Positions 6,141 to 11,698 of a stretch of DNA of 11,698 nt are shown piece after piece. The stretch spans positions 1 through 11,698 of the forward strand of contig JAJYHU010000155.1 of the NCBI GenBank assembly GCA_021784615.1, given 5' to 3'. The stretch's first letter is position 1, and the number at the start of each line of letters is the position of its first letter. The notes beneath the pieces are model-generated. The model worked only from the letters and a program-made list of their open reading frames with translations. It was not told the origin of the DNA and ran no database searches. Made by a program: the position numbers and the translations under genes. Source of the stretch: Acidobacteriota bacterium. Lineage in GTDB: Bacteria > Acidobacteriota > Terriglobia > UBA7540.

Positions 6141-6940
6141 ATCTCCGCCTCCACCTTTGCATTGACATAGAGCTTCCAACCCTTGTTGCGGCGGGCGCGC
6201 TTCTGCGGCGCCGCCGGCAGGAGCACGGTGGACTGCTTTGCGTGTTGGCGCACATATTCCTTGAGCGCCGAAACCTTTCCCGCGAAGCCAAGGTGTTCCA
6301 GCAGGAATCCGAGCCGTTGTGCCCAGGGAACGGGCGCCGTCCGGGCAACTGCGGCCAGCTTCTCCGGATCGATCCGCTCGGCGAGTTCAGAAAGGACCGT
6401 CGCCACTTGATTGAATCCGCCGGCATGACCCGCGTATCCTACAAGGTCGAGCACCGTCGCCTCGGGCGACGACACGAGGATCGTGCCCCGCGGCGTGTTG
6501 ATAGGCTGAACCGGCACGTCTCCCAGGCGCTTGCGTGCGATGAAAACCACGCGCACGGCCCCGCATTGGATCGACCTGCGGTTCCTTGCAAGAAACACCT
6601 GGAATTCCTGCGGGCGCTGATGGGCGGCGCCGTGATATTGTGCGGCAGACAGAAGGCCCACATAGTAAGAGAGGGCGAGATGTTTCATCAGCGCCGGGAT
6701 AAACTGGTCGGCGGGAAGGCAGCCGAGCGAGCGATACTCCGGCGGGAGGATCACGTAGAAGCCGCGCGCCGGAGAAGCGACCAGCTTTTGTTTTGCCAGG
6801 CGGTTCAGCGCGAGCTTGGCGGCAGCCGCGGAAACACCGATCGCCGCCCGGGCCTCGCCGGAGGTAAAGTGATACCGGCCGCTGGCGGCAAGACCGCTAA
6901 TATATTCCCGAGCATTCCGAGGGCTGGATTCTTGATTCAC
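6137..6940 (-). CDS. abiEi: AbiEi-family antitoxin and autorepressor
   Basis: The protein has 267 residues from GTG 6940. Residues 10-65 form a winged helix (REYISGLAASGRYHFTSGEA, then SPARGFYVILPPEY), as in AbiEi proteins with the AbiEi_3-type N-terminal domain. About 75-210 is the conserved antitoxin core (LSYYVGLLSAAQYHGAAHQR, TPRGTILVSSPEATVLDLV). The C-terminus is Lys/Arg-rich (QKRARRNKGWKLYVNAKVE). AbiEi proteins neutralise the AbiEii toxin without forming a stable complex in studied cases, and repress their own promoter by binding inverted repeats. An 11-9-11 inverted repeat starts 2 nt upstream of the GTG, fitting that role. No Shine-Dalgarno sequence is seen, so a leaderless mRNA is possible. 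No in-frame ATG replaces this start near the N-terminus. Confidence 0.92.
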   Translation of the reverse strand: MNQESSPRNAREYISGLAASGRYHFTSGEARAAIGVSAAAAKLALNRLAKQKLVASPARGFYVILPPEYRSLGCLPADQFIPALMKHLALSYYVGLLSAAQYHGAAHQRPQEFQVFLARNRRSIQCGAVRVVFIARKRLGDVPVQPINTPRGTILVSSPEATVLDLVGYAGHAGGFNQVATVLSELAERIDPEKLAAVARTAPVPWAQRLGFLLEHLGFAGKVSALKEYVRQHAKQSTVLLPAAPQKRARRNKGWKLYVNAKVEAEM

Positions 6941-6942
6941 AC

Positions 6943-6973
6943 GCGTAAAGTATTATTTGTTGATACTTCACGC
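6943..6973 (-). promoter_or_regulatory. Inverted-repeat operator and promoter of abiE
   Basis: GCGTAAAGTAT (6943-6953) and ATACTTCACGC (6963-6973) form an inverted repeat matching at 10 of 11 positions around a 9-bp spacer. It ends 2 bp before the abiEi GTG. On the minus strand TTGCGT (6976-6971), a 17-bp gap and TACTTT (6953-6948) could be weak promoter boxes inside the repeat, placing transcription start at or next to the start codon. AbiEi proteins are known to bind such repeats. Confidence 0.6.
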
Positions 6974-7209
6974 AAGTAAAACATTGACGTCGGGCTGTGC
7001 TGGGTAATCAGAAGGCAGTATCAAGTTGAAATTGCTCAGTATTCTTCAACACTTACACGCTTTCACCCTGAATGAATTTATGTATAGCAATATCAAATAC
7101 TTACAAACAAACTGAAGCGGCTCCCCGGAATGACAAGGCTGGGAACAGTTATCACGCCGGCTCGAAAGCCCCGCGCGCCATAAGCCGAAGATGTCCATCC
7201 GTCGGCGGG
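6974..7209. other. AT-rich spacer between the IclR gene and abiE
   Basis: The spacer is notably AT-richer than its neighbours, at least to 7110. It holds no open frame with a family signature. GTTGAA and TTCAAC around 7025-7051 could form a weak 6-bp stem. The right copy of the 11-bp repeat (7113-7123) lies here. No clear terminator for the IclR gene is seen. Confidence 0.5.
7113..7123 (+). repeat. Right copy of the 11-bp direct repeat
   Basis: TGAAGCGGCTC is identical to 5193-5203. The similarity does not extend beyond the 11 bases on either side. Confidence 0.4.
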
Positions 7210-7998
7210 CTAGGGCTGCGGCGGCGGGGAAGATAATAACAGCGATTCGGAAAGGAATTTGACGGTTTCGAGAAGCAGCTTGGAAATTTGCGCCAGGTTC
7301 GCGCCATTGATTTGATGCGTCGACCCGGAAAGGCTGATGGCGGCGGCGGGCCGGCCATCGGCGCCGAAGACTGGCGCGCCAATGCAGCGCAAGCCTACTT
7401 CATCTTCCTCGTCGTCGATGGCATAGCCTCGTTTCCGCGTGCGCGCCAATTCATCTTTCAACTTTTTCCGCGAGCAGAGGGTGTTGTCATTGTGCCGAGG
7501 CAAGCCGTGTTCCTTAATGATCTTTTCGACTTCGCCGTCGTCCAGGTAGGCAAGCAGCGCCTTTCCAAGGCTGGTGCAATGCACGTCCATGCGCTTGCCG
7601 ATCCAGGTGGCAAGTCTGAAGATGCCTGGGGGCTCGCACTTCGCCACAATCACGCCTTCCTGGTGTTCCAGGATGGCCATATGCGCCGTAAGGCCGGTTT
7701 TTTCCACCAAGCCTTGCAGGAAAGGAGCCGCCTGCTCCCGCAACTGAACGCCGCTGAGCGCCATATTCGCCAGGCTAAAAAGCTTGAGCCCAAACATGAA
7801 GCGGTTGCTCCTGCCGTGCCGGTGCAGGTAGCCGCGCCGCAGCAGAGTCAGAAGCAAGGCATGGACGGAACTCTTGGGCAGCCCGCTCTGCTCGACCAGT
7901 TCGGGCAGCGAAAGCCCCTTTTGGGAGCGCGCGATCAAATCCAGAATATCGAAGGCTCGATCGACGGCGGGAACGCTCGATGTTTTGCCGGCTGCCAT
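7210..7998 (-). CDS. IclR-family transcriptional regulator
   Basis: The protein has 262 residues from ATG 7998, the usual family length. Residues 8-65 form the winged helix (SVPAVDRAFDILDLIA, LPELVEQSGLPKSSVHALLL, LLRRGYLHR). Residues 80-250 form the IclR effector domain, with HCTSLGKALLAYL (140-152) and GYAIDDEEDEVGLRCIGAPV (191-210), followed by GRPAAAISLSG. Such proteins bind small organic metabolites and control adjacent catabolic genes. The gene diverges from the SDR gene with 132 bp between starts, so it probably controls the SDR and M19 genes and itself. ATG 7998 fits the family N-terminus although its ribosome site is weak; the TTG at 8037 adds a non-family extension. The ligand cannot be deduced. 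Confidence 0.92.
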   Translation of the reverse strand: MAAGKTSSVPAVDRAFDILDLIARSQKGLSLPELVEQSGLPKSSVHALLLTLLRRGYLHRHGRSNRFMFGLKLFSLANMALSGVQLREQAAPFLQGLVEKTGLTAHMAILEHQEGVIVAKCEPPGIFRLATWIGKRMDVHCTSLGKALLAYLDDGEVEKIIKEHGLPRHNDNTLCSRKKLKDELARTRKRGYAIDDEEDEVGLRCIGAPVFGADGRPAAAISLSGSTHQINGANLAQISKLLLETVKFLSESLLLSSPPPQP

Positions 7999-8130
7999 AT
8001 CGCCCGGACGATAGCACACGCCGACTGGCGCCCGCAAGGTTTCGAGCCCCGCGGGCCATCGGCCGCCGCCGGGATATCCAAAGCTCGGGCCAAACGTTCA
8101 CCCCGTAGGCATGCACCCAAAAGGGATGTT
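7999..8130. promoter_or_regulatory. Divergent IclR-SDR control region
   Basis: The region is GC-rich and contains short inverted repeats CGCC-GACT-GGCG (8019-8030) and GCCCGC/GCGGGC (8030-8035 and 8051-8056). These are candidate operator or structural elements for the IclR protein. No clear -35/-10 pair was seen on either strand. Confidence 0.35.
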
Positions 8131-8916
8131 ATGATGGCAATCGCTATGGAAAAATTAGCAGGAAAAGTCGCGCTCGTTACGGGAGCCAATCGAGGCATTG
8201 GAAAGGGCTGCGCGCTTGAGATGGCGCGCCAAGGCGCCGACGTCGCCATCAACGACAAGAGCGACGCGCAGCAGGCCGCGCAGGTAGCGGAGGAAATCCG
8301 CCGCATGGGCAGGCGCGCCGCCGTGGCGATCGGCGACGTGGCGGACCGGCAAGCGGTTGAAGCCGCAGTCAAGGAGACGGTCGGGCAACTTGGCCGGCTG
8401 GATATCCTGGTGGCCAACGCCGCCTACAGCATGAGGAAACCGTTCCTCGAGCTCACCGCCAAAGACATGGAAGACACTCTGGCCGTCACTTTGTGGGGCG
8501 TGTTCCACTCCTGCCAGTTTGCCGCCAGGCAAATGGTGTCGCAAAACCAGGGCGGCAGCATCGTGATCATCAGCTCGGTCCACGCGCTGCTTCCCATTGT
8601 GAACGCGCTCCCTTACAACACGGCGAAGGCCGGAGTCAATCACATGGCACGCACCATGGCCAACGAGTTGACGGGCCACCGGATTCGCGTCAACGTGATT
8701 GAGCCGGGCTGGACGGACACTCCCGGCGAGCGCAAATTCATGCCGGATGAAGAGATTCGCCGCCAGGGCAAGCTCTTGCCGCTCGGCCGCCTGGCCACCC
8801 CCGAAGACATTGCCAAGGGCGCCGCGTTTCTGGCCTCAAGCGATGCCAGCTACATCACAGGATCGGTTCTGCGGATTGATGGAGGGTTCGTTTTCCCGCA
8901 CCCTGAAATTTCATAA
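8131..8916 (+). CDS. Short-chain dehydrogenase/reductase (SDR, classical type)
   Basis: The protein has 261 residues, the usual size for classical SDRs. It is an NAD(P)-dependent cytoplasmic oxidoreductase with a Rossmann fold: TGANRGIG (17-24) binds the cofactor, NAAY (96-99) stands for NNAG, and S149, Y162 and K166 (YNTAK) form the catalytic triad. EPGWTDTP (191-198) and the C-terminal YITGSVLRIDGGF are typical. The fourth catalytic residue, usually Asn in 'VNL.GVF', is T120 here (AVTLWGVF). D42 at the end of strand 2 hints at NAD(H), weakly. Substrate unknown; glucose dehydrogenase-like or ketoacyl reductase-like labels would be guesses. AAGGGA (8121-8126) precedes ATGs at 8131 and 8134; either could be the start. 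The open frame upstream to 7288 is only the shadow of the IclR gene. The M19 gene follows 108 nt downstream, probably in the same transcript. Confidence 0.92.
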   Translation: MMAIAMEKLAGKVALVTGANRGIGKGCALEMARQGADVAINDKSDAQQAAQVAEEIRRMGRRAAVAIGDVADRQAVEAAVKETVGQLGRLDILVANAAYSMRKPFLELTAKDMEDTLAVTLWGVFHSCQFAARQMVSQNQGGSIVIISSVHALLPIVNALPYNTAKAGVNHMARTMANELTGHRIRVNVIEPGWTDTPGERKFMPDEEIRRQGKLLPLGRLATPEDIAKGAAFLASSDASYITGSVLRIDGGFVFPHPEIS

Positions 8917-9024
8917 TCGAAATGAGGCTGCCGGCTTCCCCGGCCGTTTCCATCCCGAATCTTTGCGGCCTGCGGCTGATGCTGAAAATTGTCCGCGCGC
9001 CCTTGAACCCTGAAGGAGTCTCGA

Positions 9025-10083
9025 ATGCTGGTGATTGATTCCCATCTCGACCTCAGTTGGAATGCGCTCAACTGGAACCGCGATTTCACCCTGCCGGTTG
9101 AGGAAATCCGGCGCTCCGAAGCCGGAATGAATGAGGCGCGGCGCGGCCGCAACACCGTTTGCTTCCCTGAAATGCGCAAAGGCGATGTGGGGATTTGCCT
9201 TGCCACGGTTCTCGCGCGCTCGACCCGGGAGAACACGCCGCTGCTCGATTACCGCTCGCAGGAAATCGCCTCCGCCATGGGCCACGGCCAGCGCATCTAT
9301 TACAAGATCATGGAAGATTGCGGCCAGCTCCGCATGCTGAAGGATTGGGGCGATATCGCGCGCCACGTCGAAGAGTGGAACTCCGGCTCGCGCCAGCGCA
9401 TCGGCTACATCCTCAGCATGGAAGGCGCTGACCCCATCCTTTCACCCGCGGACGCCGCCCGTTGGTGGGACGCCGGACTGCGCGTCGTGGGCCTCTCGCA
9501 TTACGGCCAGGGAATCTATGCGGGCGGCACCACCGCCACAAGCGGCCTTACCGCAAGAGGCTTTGAGATGCTCGCGGCCTTCCAGGAATTGGGCATGGTG
9601 GTGGACGTCACCCACCTCGCCGACGAAGGCTTCTGGCAGGTCACTGAAAAATACCAGGGTTCGATCCTGGCAAGCCACAACAACTGCCGCGCGCTCGTCC
9701 CCGGGCAGCGCCAGTTTTCCGACGACCAGATTCGCAAGCTCATCGAGCGCGGGACGGTGATCGGCGCCGCCTTCGATTCCTGGATGCTCCACGCGGGTTA
9801 CGTTCAGGGAGAAACGGACAATTCCCAGGTCAAGCTCAAAAGCGTCATCGGCCACATCGACCACATCTGCCAGCTTGCCGGGAACGCCCGCCACGTCGCG
9901 ATCGGCAGCGACCTCGATGGAGGCTTCGGCAAAGAACAGTCTCCGAGCGACCTTGAGACCATCGCAGACCTGCAGAAAATTCCGTTGCTCCTCAAGGAAA
10001 GAGGCTACAGCCAGGACGACATCTCGGGCATCATGTACGGCAACTGGCTTCGCTTCTTCCAGCACGCCTTGCCCGCGCGATAG
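9025..10083 (+). CDS. M19 membrane dipeptidase (renal dipeptidase-like)
   Basis: The protein has 352 residues of the M19 amidohydrolase-fold family, which hydrolyses dipeptides, often with a C-terminal D-residue, using two zinc ions. The ligands are visible: H7 and D9 (DSHLD), bridging E133 (SMEGAD), H197 (VDVTHLAD) and H218 (ASHNNCRAL). The acidic GSDLDGGFG (294-302) carries the conserved Asp of the active site. No signal peptide is seen, so it is likely cytoplasmic despite the family name. GAAGGAG (9012-9018) lies 6 nt before ATG 9025. Its position behind the SDR and a divergent IclR suggests a catabolic role, perhaps on an N-acyl or peptide-like compound; this is inference. M19 proteins also occur in cofactor and natural-product pathways, so the true substrate is open. 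Confidence 0.92.
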   Translation: MLVIDSHLDLSWNALNWNRDFTLPVEEIRRSEAGMNEARRGRNTVCFPEMRKGDVGICLATVLARSTRENTPLLDYRSQEIASAMGHGQRIYYKIMEDCGQLRMLKDWGDIARHVEEWNSGSRQRIGYILSMEGADPILSPADAARWWDAGLRVVGLSHYGQGIYAGGTTATSGLTARGFEMLAAFQELGMVVDVTHLADEGFWQVTEKYQGSILASHNNCRALVPGQRQFSDDQIRKLIERGTVIGAAFDSWMLHAGYVQGETDNSQVKLKSVIGHIDHICQLAGNARHVAIGSDLDGGFGKEQSPSDLETIADLQKIPLLLKERGYSQDDISGIMYGNWLRFFQHALPAR

Positions 10084-10102
10084 CCCGGCGCGCGTTTTGT
10101 GC

Positions 10103-10132
10103 CGAGGGCGACATCCGCAGGGTTCGCCCTCG
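10103..10132 (+). terminator. Stem-loop after the M19 gene
   Basis: CGAGGGCGA (10103-10111) and TCGCCCTCG (10124-10132) form a perfect 9-bp stem with a 12-nt loop, 19 nt after the stop codon. No T-tract follows, so it may be a Rho-assisted or mRNA-stabilising hairpin rather than a classic terminator. Confidence 0.5.
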
Positions 10133-10133
10133 T

Positions 10134-10163
10134 GTCATCATTCCGAGCGCAGCGGGGAATCTG
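10134..10163 (+). repeat. Dispersed intergenic repeat, HSER-SEES type
   Basis: GTCATCATTCCGAGCGCAGC followed by GGGGAATCTGC resembles the 'GTCATTCCGAGCG-AAGCGAGGAATCT' repeat seen between genes in many soil-bacterial genomes, including Acidobacteriota. Here it has an extra CAT. ATTCC (10140-10144) and GGAAT (10156-10160) pair as a short stem. Recognition is from memory; no second copy exists in this window. Confidence 0.5.
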
Positions 10164-10190
10164 CTTTTCGCTCAGCACGAATCCTGCCCC

Positions 10191-10310
10191 TCACAGTTCC
10201 ACGGCCGGGCCGAGCGGTGCCATGGCGACCGTGATATAAGGATTGAAAATCTGGTCCTTGTGCTCCTGCGCGAACTTCCACATGCGCTGCAGGAACTTCC
10301 TTCGCGTCAA
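10191..10310 (-). pseudogene. Gene-like fragment or unannotated small protein
   Basis: On the minus strand a frame is open from 10373 to a TGA at 10193-10191, with protein-like content unlike its GC-rich shadows. Landmarks are LTRRKFLQRMWKFAQEHKD, then DQIFNPYITVAMAP and LGPAVEL at the end. From TTG 10310 it gives 39 residues, from ATG 10283 it gives 30; neither has a convincing ribosome binding site. The frame is closed by a TAA at 10376-10374 with no good start between, so it may be the C-terminal remnant of a lost gene. I do not recognise the family. The rest of the 363-nt spacer (10311-10446) holds nothing I can identify. Confidence 0.3.
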
Positions 10311-10446
10311 CTTTCCATTTTGCCCCCTGATAAGGCGCCGTTGCTGATGATTCCAAGATAGCGTGGCATTCGTTTACTGCCGAAAGCCTGGTCGCAGACC
10401 GCCGCTACAGCATTTGTTGTCACTCCATTTTGTAATCCTTTTCAAG

Positions 10447-11574
10447 TTACGAAAGCCCCAGCTTTTCGGGAATCATTTTTGCCCATTCCGGCCACGACTG
10501 GCGCTCCTCGGCTTCAAAGTTTTTATTGCCGGAGACGGCCCGCGCGTCGGCCAGGCTCCAGACGGCTCCGTCCTCGTGGAAGATGCCGCTCAGCGTGCCT
10601 TTCTGCCGCTGGGCCAGCAGGTATGCGGGTTTCAGCATCAGGCTCCAAAAAAAGTTGCCGATTGCATACGACCGCACGATGGGCGCAAGAGATGCGTAAT
10701 CGGGCTGCCACTCGTTCCCCACAAGCGGCTTGCTTCCCCACCCCGTGCCGCTCGGGCGAATCCGCTGCCACTCCGTCAGCCACACCGGCCGGCGCACAAC
10801 TTTTTCAGCGTCCACCGTCTGGCTTTCAATGAATTTCCGGGCGTACTCCGCCGAGGGCGGAAAGTTCATGTGCGTTTGCAGCACGTCCAGCCCCGCGTCA
10901 AGGAACATCAGGCTTTGCTTCAGCGTGATACCGCCAAGCGTCAGCGGAACCGAGCCGCGCCGGGCGGCGGCCTGCTCAATCATGGCGCGCGCAAAAATCT
11001 CGCGCTTGAGCGTGTGCGGCTCATTCTGGACCTCGATTGCGGCCAGTCGCTGGTCATTCCGAAAATGATCCATGAACCAGTCGACGTACTCGCGCGGGCC
11101 GCGCCACAGCTTCGGGTCCCGCACAATTTCCGAGGAAGGCGAAAGCAGTGCGGAAGCCTCAAACGGGTTCGTATCGGCGAGGTTGGCCGCGGCCGGTTCG
11201 ACGCCCACGCCCTCAAAGAGCGCGGGCATCACCCTGATTCCGCGGGCCGCGCAGGCCACCAAAAGATCATCAAAGCTTTGCTGCAGCCGCTCTCGATTCT
11301 CGCGCCAGAACTCAAAGCTTAGCCACAACCGGAAAGCGTTCAGCCCCAGGCTTGCGGCAAATTGCGCGTCGCGCCGGGCAATTTGGGGATCGTAATCGCG
11401 CCAGGTTTGATAGGCGTTGTAGGAGCGCGCCGGAAGATAAATCGCTCCGCGCGGCAGCCACGCACCGCCAGCCGCAGCTCCCGGAAGGTTTGCGCCGTCC
11501 GCGTCCGGTTCCCGAACGCCTGCGGCCGCAATCGCGGCCGCAGCCACGCCCAGAAATTTACGCCGGTTCATCAT
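10447..11574 (-). CDS. Tat-exported GH5-like (clan GH-A) glycoside hydrolase
   Basis: The protein has 375 residues. MMNRRKFLGVAAAAIAAAG is a twin-arginine signal (RRKFLG, then Ala-rich core), so the enzyme folds before export. The body is a TIM barrel of the cellulase/mannanase kind: LGLNAFRLWLSFEFW (76-90) on an early strand, IEVQNEPHT (180-188) with E185 as acid/base in the NEP motif, THMN (234-237) with the conserved His, and PVWLTEW (263-269) with E268 as nucleophile. It should hydrolyse beta-1,4-linked glucan, mannan or similar; the substrate is not evident. GAGGAG lies 8 nt before ATG 11574; ATG 11571 is an alternative. No partner gene is adjacent on the same strand within the window. 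Confidence 0.82.
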   Translation of the reverse strand: MMNRRKFLGVAAAAIAAAGVREPDADGANLPGAAAGGAWLPRGAIYLPARSYNAYQTWRDYDPQIARRDAQFAASLGLNAFRLWLSFEFWRENRERLQQSFDDLLVACAARGIRVMPALFEGVGVEPAAANLADTNPFEASALLSPSSEIVRDPKLWRGPREYVDWFMDHFRNDQRLAAIEVQNEPHTLKREIFARAMIEQAAARRGSVPLTLGGITLKQSLMFLDAGLDVLQTHMNFPPSAEYARKFIESQTVDAEKVVRRPVWLTEWQRIRPSGTGWGSKPLVGNEWQPDYASLAPIVRSYAIGNFFWSLMLKPAYLLAQRQKGTLSGIFHEDGAVWSLADARAVSGNKNFEAEERQSWPEWAKMIPEKLGLS

Positions 11575-11617
11575 TCCTCAATCTCCTCGCGCGCTTCCCG
11601 CTTAAACCCCGCCCACC

Positions 11618-11646
11618 ATTCTGCCTTACGGCGCCCCGAATGCCAA
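11618..11646 (-). promoter_or_regulatory. Candidate promoter of the GH5-like gene
   Basis: On the minus strand TTGGCA (11646-11641, five of six to TTGACA), a 17-bp spacer and CAGAAT (11623-11618, four of six to TATAAT) fit a sigma-70 promoter. Transcription would start near 11611, about 37 nt before the ATG. Confidence 0.45.
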
Positions 11647-11654
11647 TCGAAGGC

Positions 11655-11678
11655 GTGCGGCATTTTGTGCGGCATTTT
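11655..11678 (+). repeat. Tandem 12-bp direct repeat
   Basis: GTGCGGCATTTT occurs twice with no gap (11655-11666 and 11667-11678), right before a TTGACA box. It may be a two-site operator or a slippage duplication. Confidence 0.5.
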
Positions 11679-11682
11679 TTGC

Positions 11683-11688
11683 TTGACA
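11683..11688 (+). promoter_or_regulatory. -35 box of a promoter leading out of the window
   Basis: TTGACA is a perfect -35 hexamer reading rightward. Its -10 would lie at about 11706, outside the window, so a plus-strand gene probably begins soon after the edge. Confidence 0.35.
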
Positions 11689-11698
11689 AACCGGCCCT

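Noticed and set aside
6131..6979. Plus-strand open frame of 282 codons
   Set aside because: It is antisense to the well-recognised AbiEi gene and its operator.
7288..8130. Upstream extension of the SDR frame
   Set aside because: It is antisense to the IclR gene; the SDR family starts at the MEKLAGKVALVTG region and a ribosome site precedes 8131.
8929..8946. Short GCCGG/CCGGC stem between the SDR and M19 genes
   Set aside because: The stem is only 5 bp with no T-tract, in a very GC-rich stretch; not enough to call a terminator within the likely operon.
9442..10065. Minus-strand open frame of 207 codons
   Set aside because: It is antisense to the M19 gene, which has all metal ligands in the plus frame.
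10363..11322. Plus-strand open frame of 319 codons
   Set aside because: It is antisense to the Tat-exported glycosidase, whose frame has clear catalytic motifs.
1..11698. CRISPR arrays, tRNA or rRNA genes, insertion sequences
   Set aside because: No regularly spaced repeats, no tRNA-like cloverleaf with CCA-end context, no rRNA-like stretch and no transposase-like reading frame were seen on either strand by eye.

Overview
The window is GC-rich DNA of a free-living, probably soil or sediment bacterium. Secreted glycosidases lie at both edges, one with a Tat leader of the NRRKFLG type. There is also a signal-peptide-bearing barrel-like protein and a short intergenic repeat of the 'CATTCCGAGCG..GGAATCTGC' kind (often read in translation as HSER-SEES). 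Together these suggest an Acidobacteriota-like, diderm, polysaccharide-degrading organism. The taxonomic call is an inference from style and was not checked against any database. No rRNA, tRNA, CRISPR array, insertion sequence or phage gene was recognised.

Layout. (1) 1-1416, minus: N-terminal 472 codons of a secreted GH42-like beta-galactosidase, cut by the window edge. (2) 1765-5195: a stress and metal block. ric (YtfE/ScdA-type di-iron repair protein, plus) converges on a Crp/Fnr-type regulator (minus). A long divergent spacer separates that regulator from a Fur-family regulator (plus), which is followed by an outer-membrane protein (plus). (3) 5325-6940, minus: a complete, 4-nt-overlapping AbiEi/AbiEii type IV toxin-antitoxin pair behind its own inverted-repeat operator. 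(4) 7210-10083: an IclR regulator (minus) divergent from an SDR oxidoreductase and an M19 membrane-dipeptidase-like enzyme (plus), which looks like a small catabolic cassette. (5) 10084-10446: a non-coding or degenerate stretch with a hairpin, a dispersed repeat and a gene-like fragment. (6) 10447-11574, minus: a Tat-exported GH5-like (clan GH-A) glycosidase. At the right edge, a tandem 12-bp repeat and a TTGACA box point out of the window.

How the parts may work together. The best-supported regulatory story is in block 2. The ric upstream region carries a GTGA-N6-TCA site (TGAC-N4-GTCA) centred about 41.5 bp before the start site implied by a TCTAAT box, which is the class II activator position. 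The neighbouring Crp/Fnr protein has the R-E-x3-R recognition helix that reads GTGA half-sites but lacks the cAMP-binding Arg of E. coli CRP. The Fur-family gene has two near-identical 15-bp palindromes (TGCGA-N5-TYGCA) in opposite orientation in its leader, the second ending 7 nt before the ATG where a ribosome binding site would normally be, so it is probably autoregulated. Its metal or signal cannot be read from the sequence, although both variable regulatory-site positions carry Glu as in Fur rather than the Asp of peroxide-sensing PerR. The AbiE pair may be an inserted module: an 11-bp direct repeat lies on either side of it, the left copy starting at the stop codon of the outer-membrane protein gene. 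I saw no wholly new enzyme system. The most novel elements are the operator architectures and the unassigned SDR-M19-IclR cassette.
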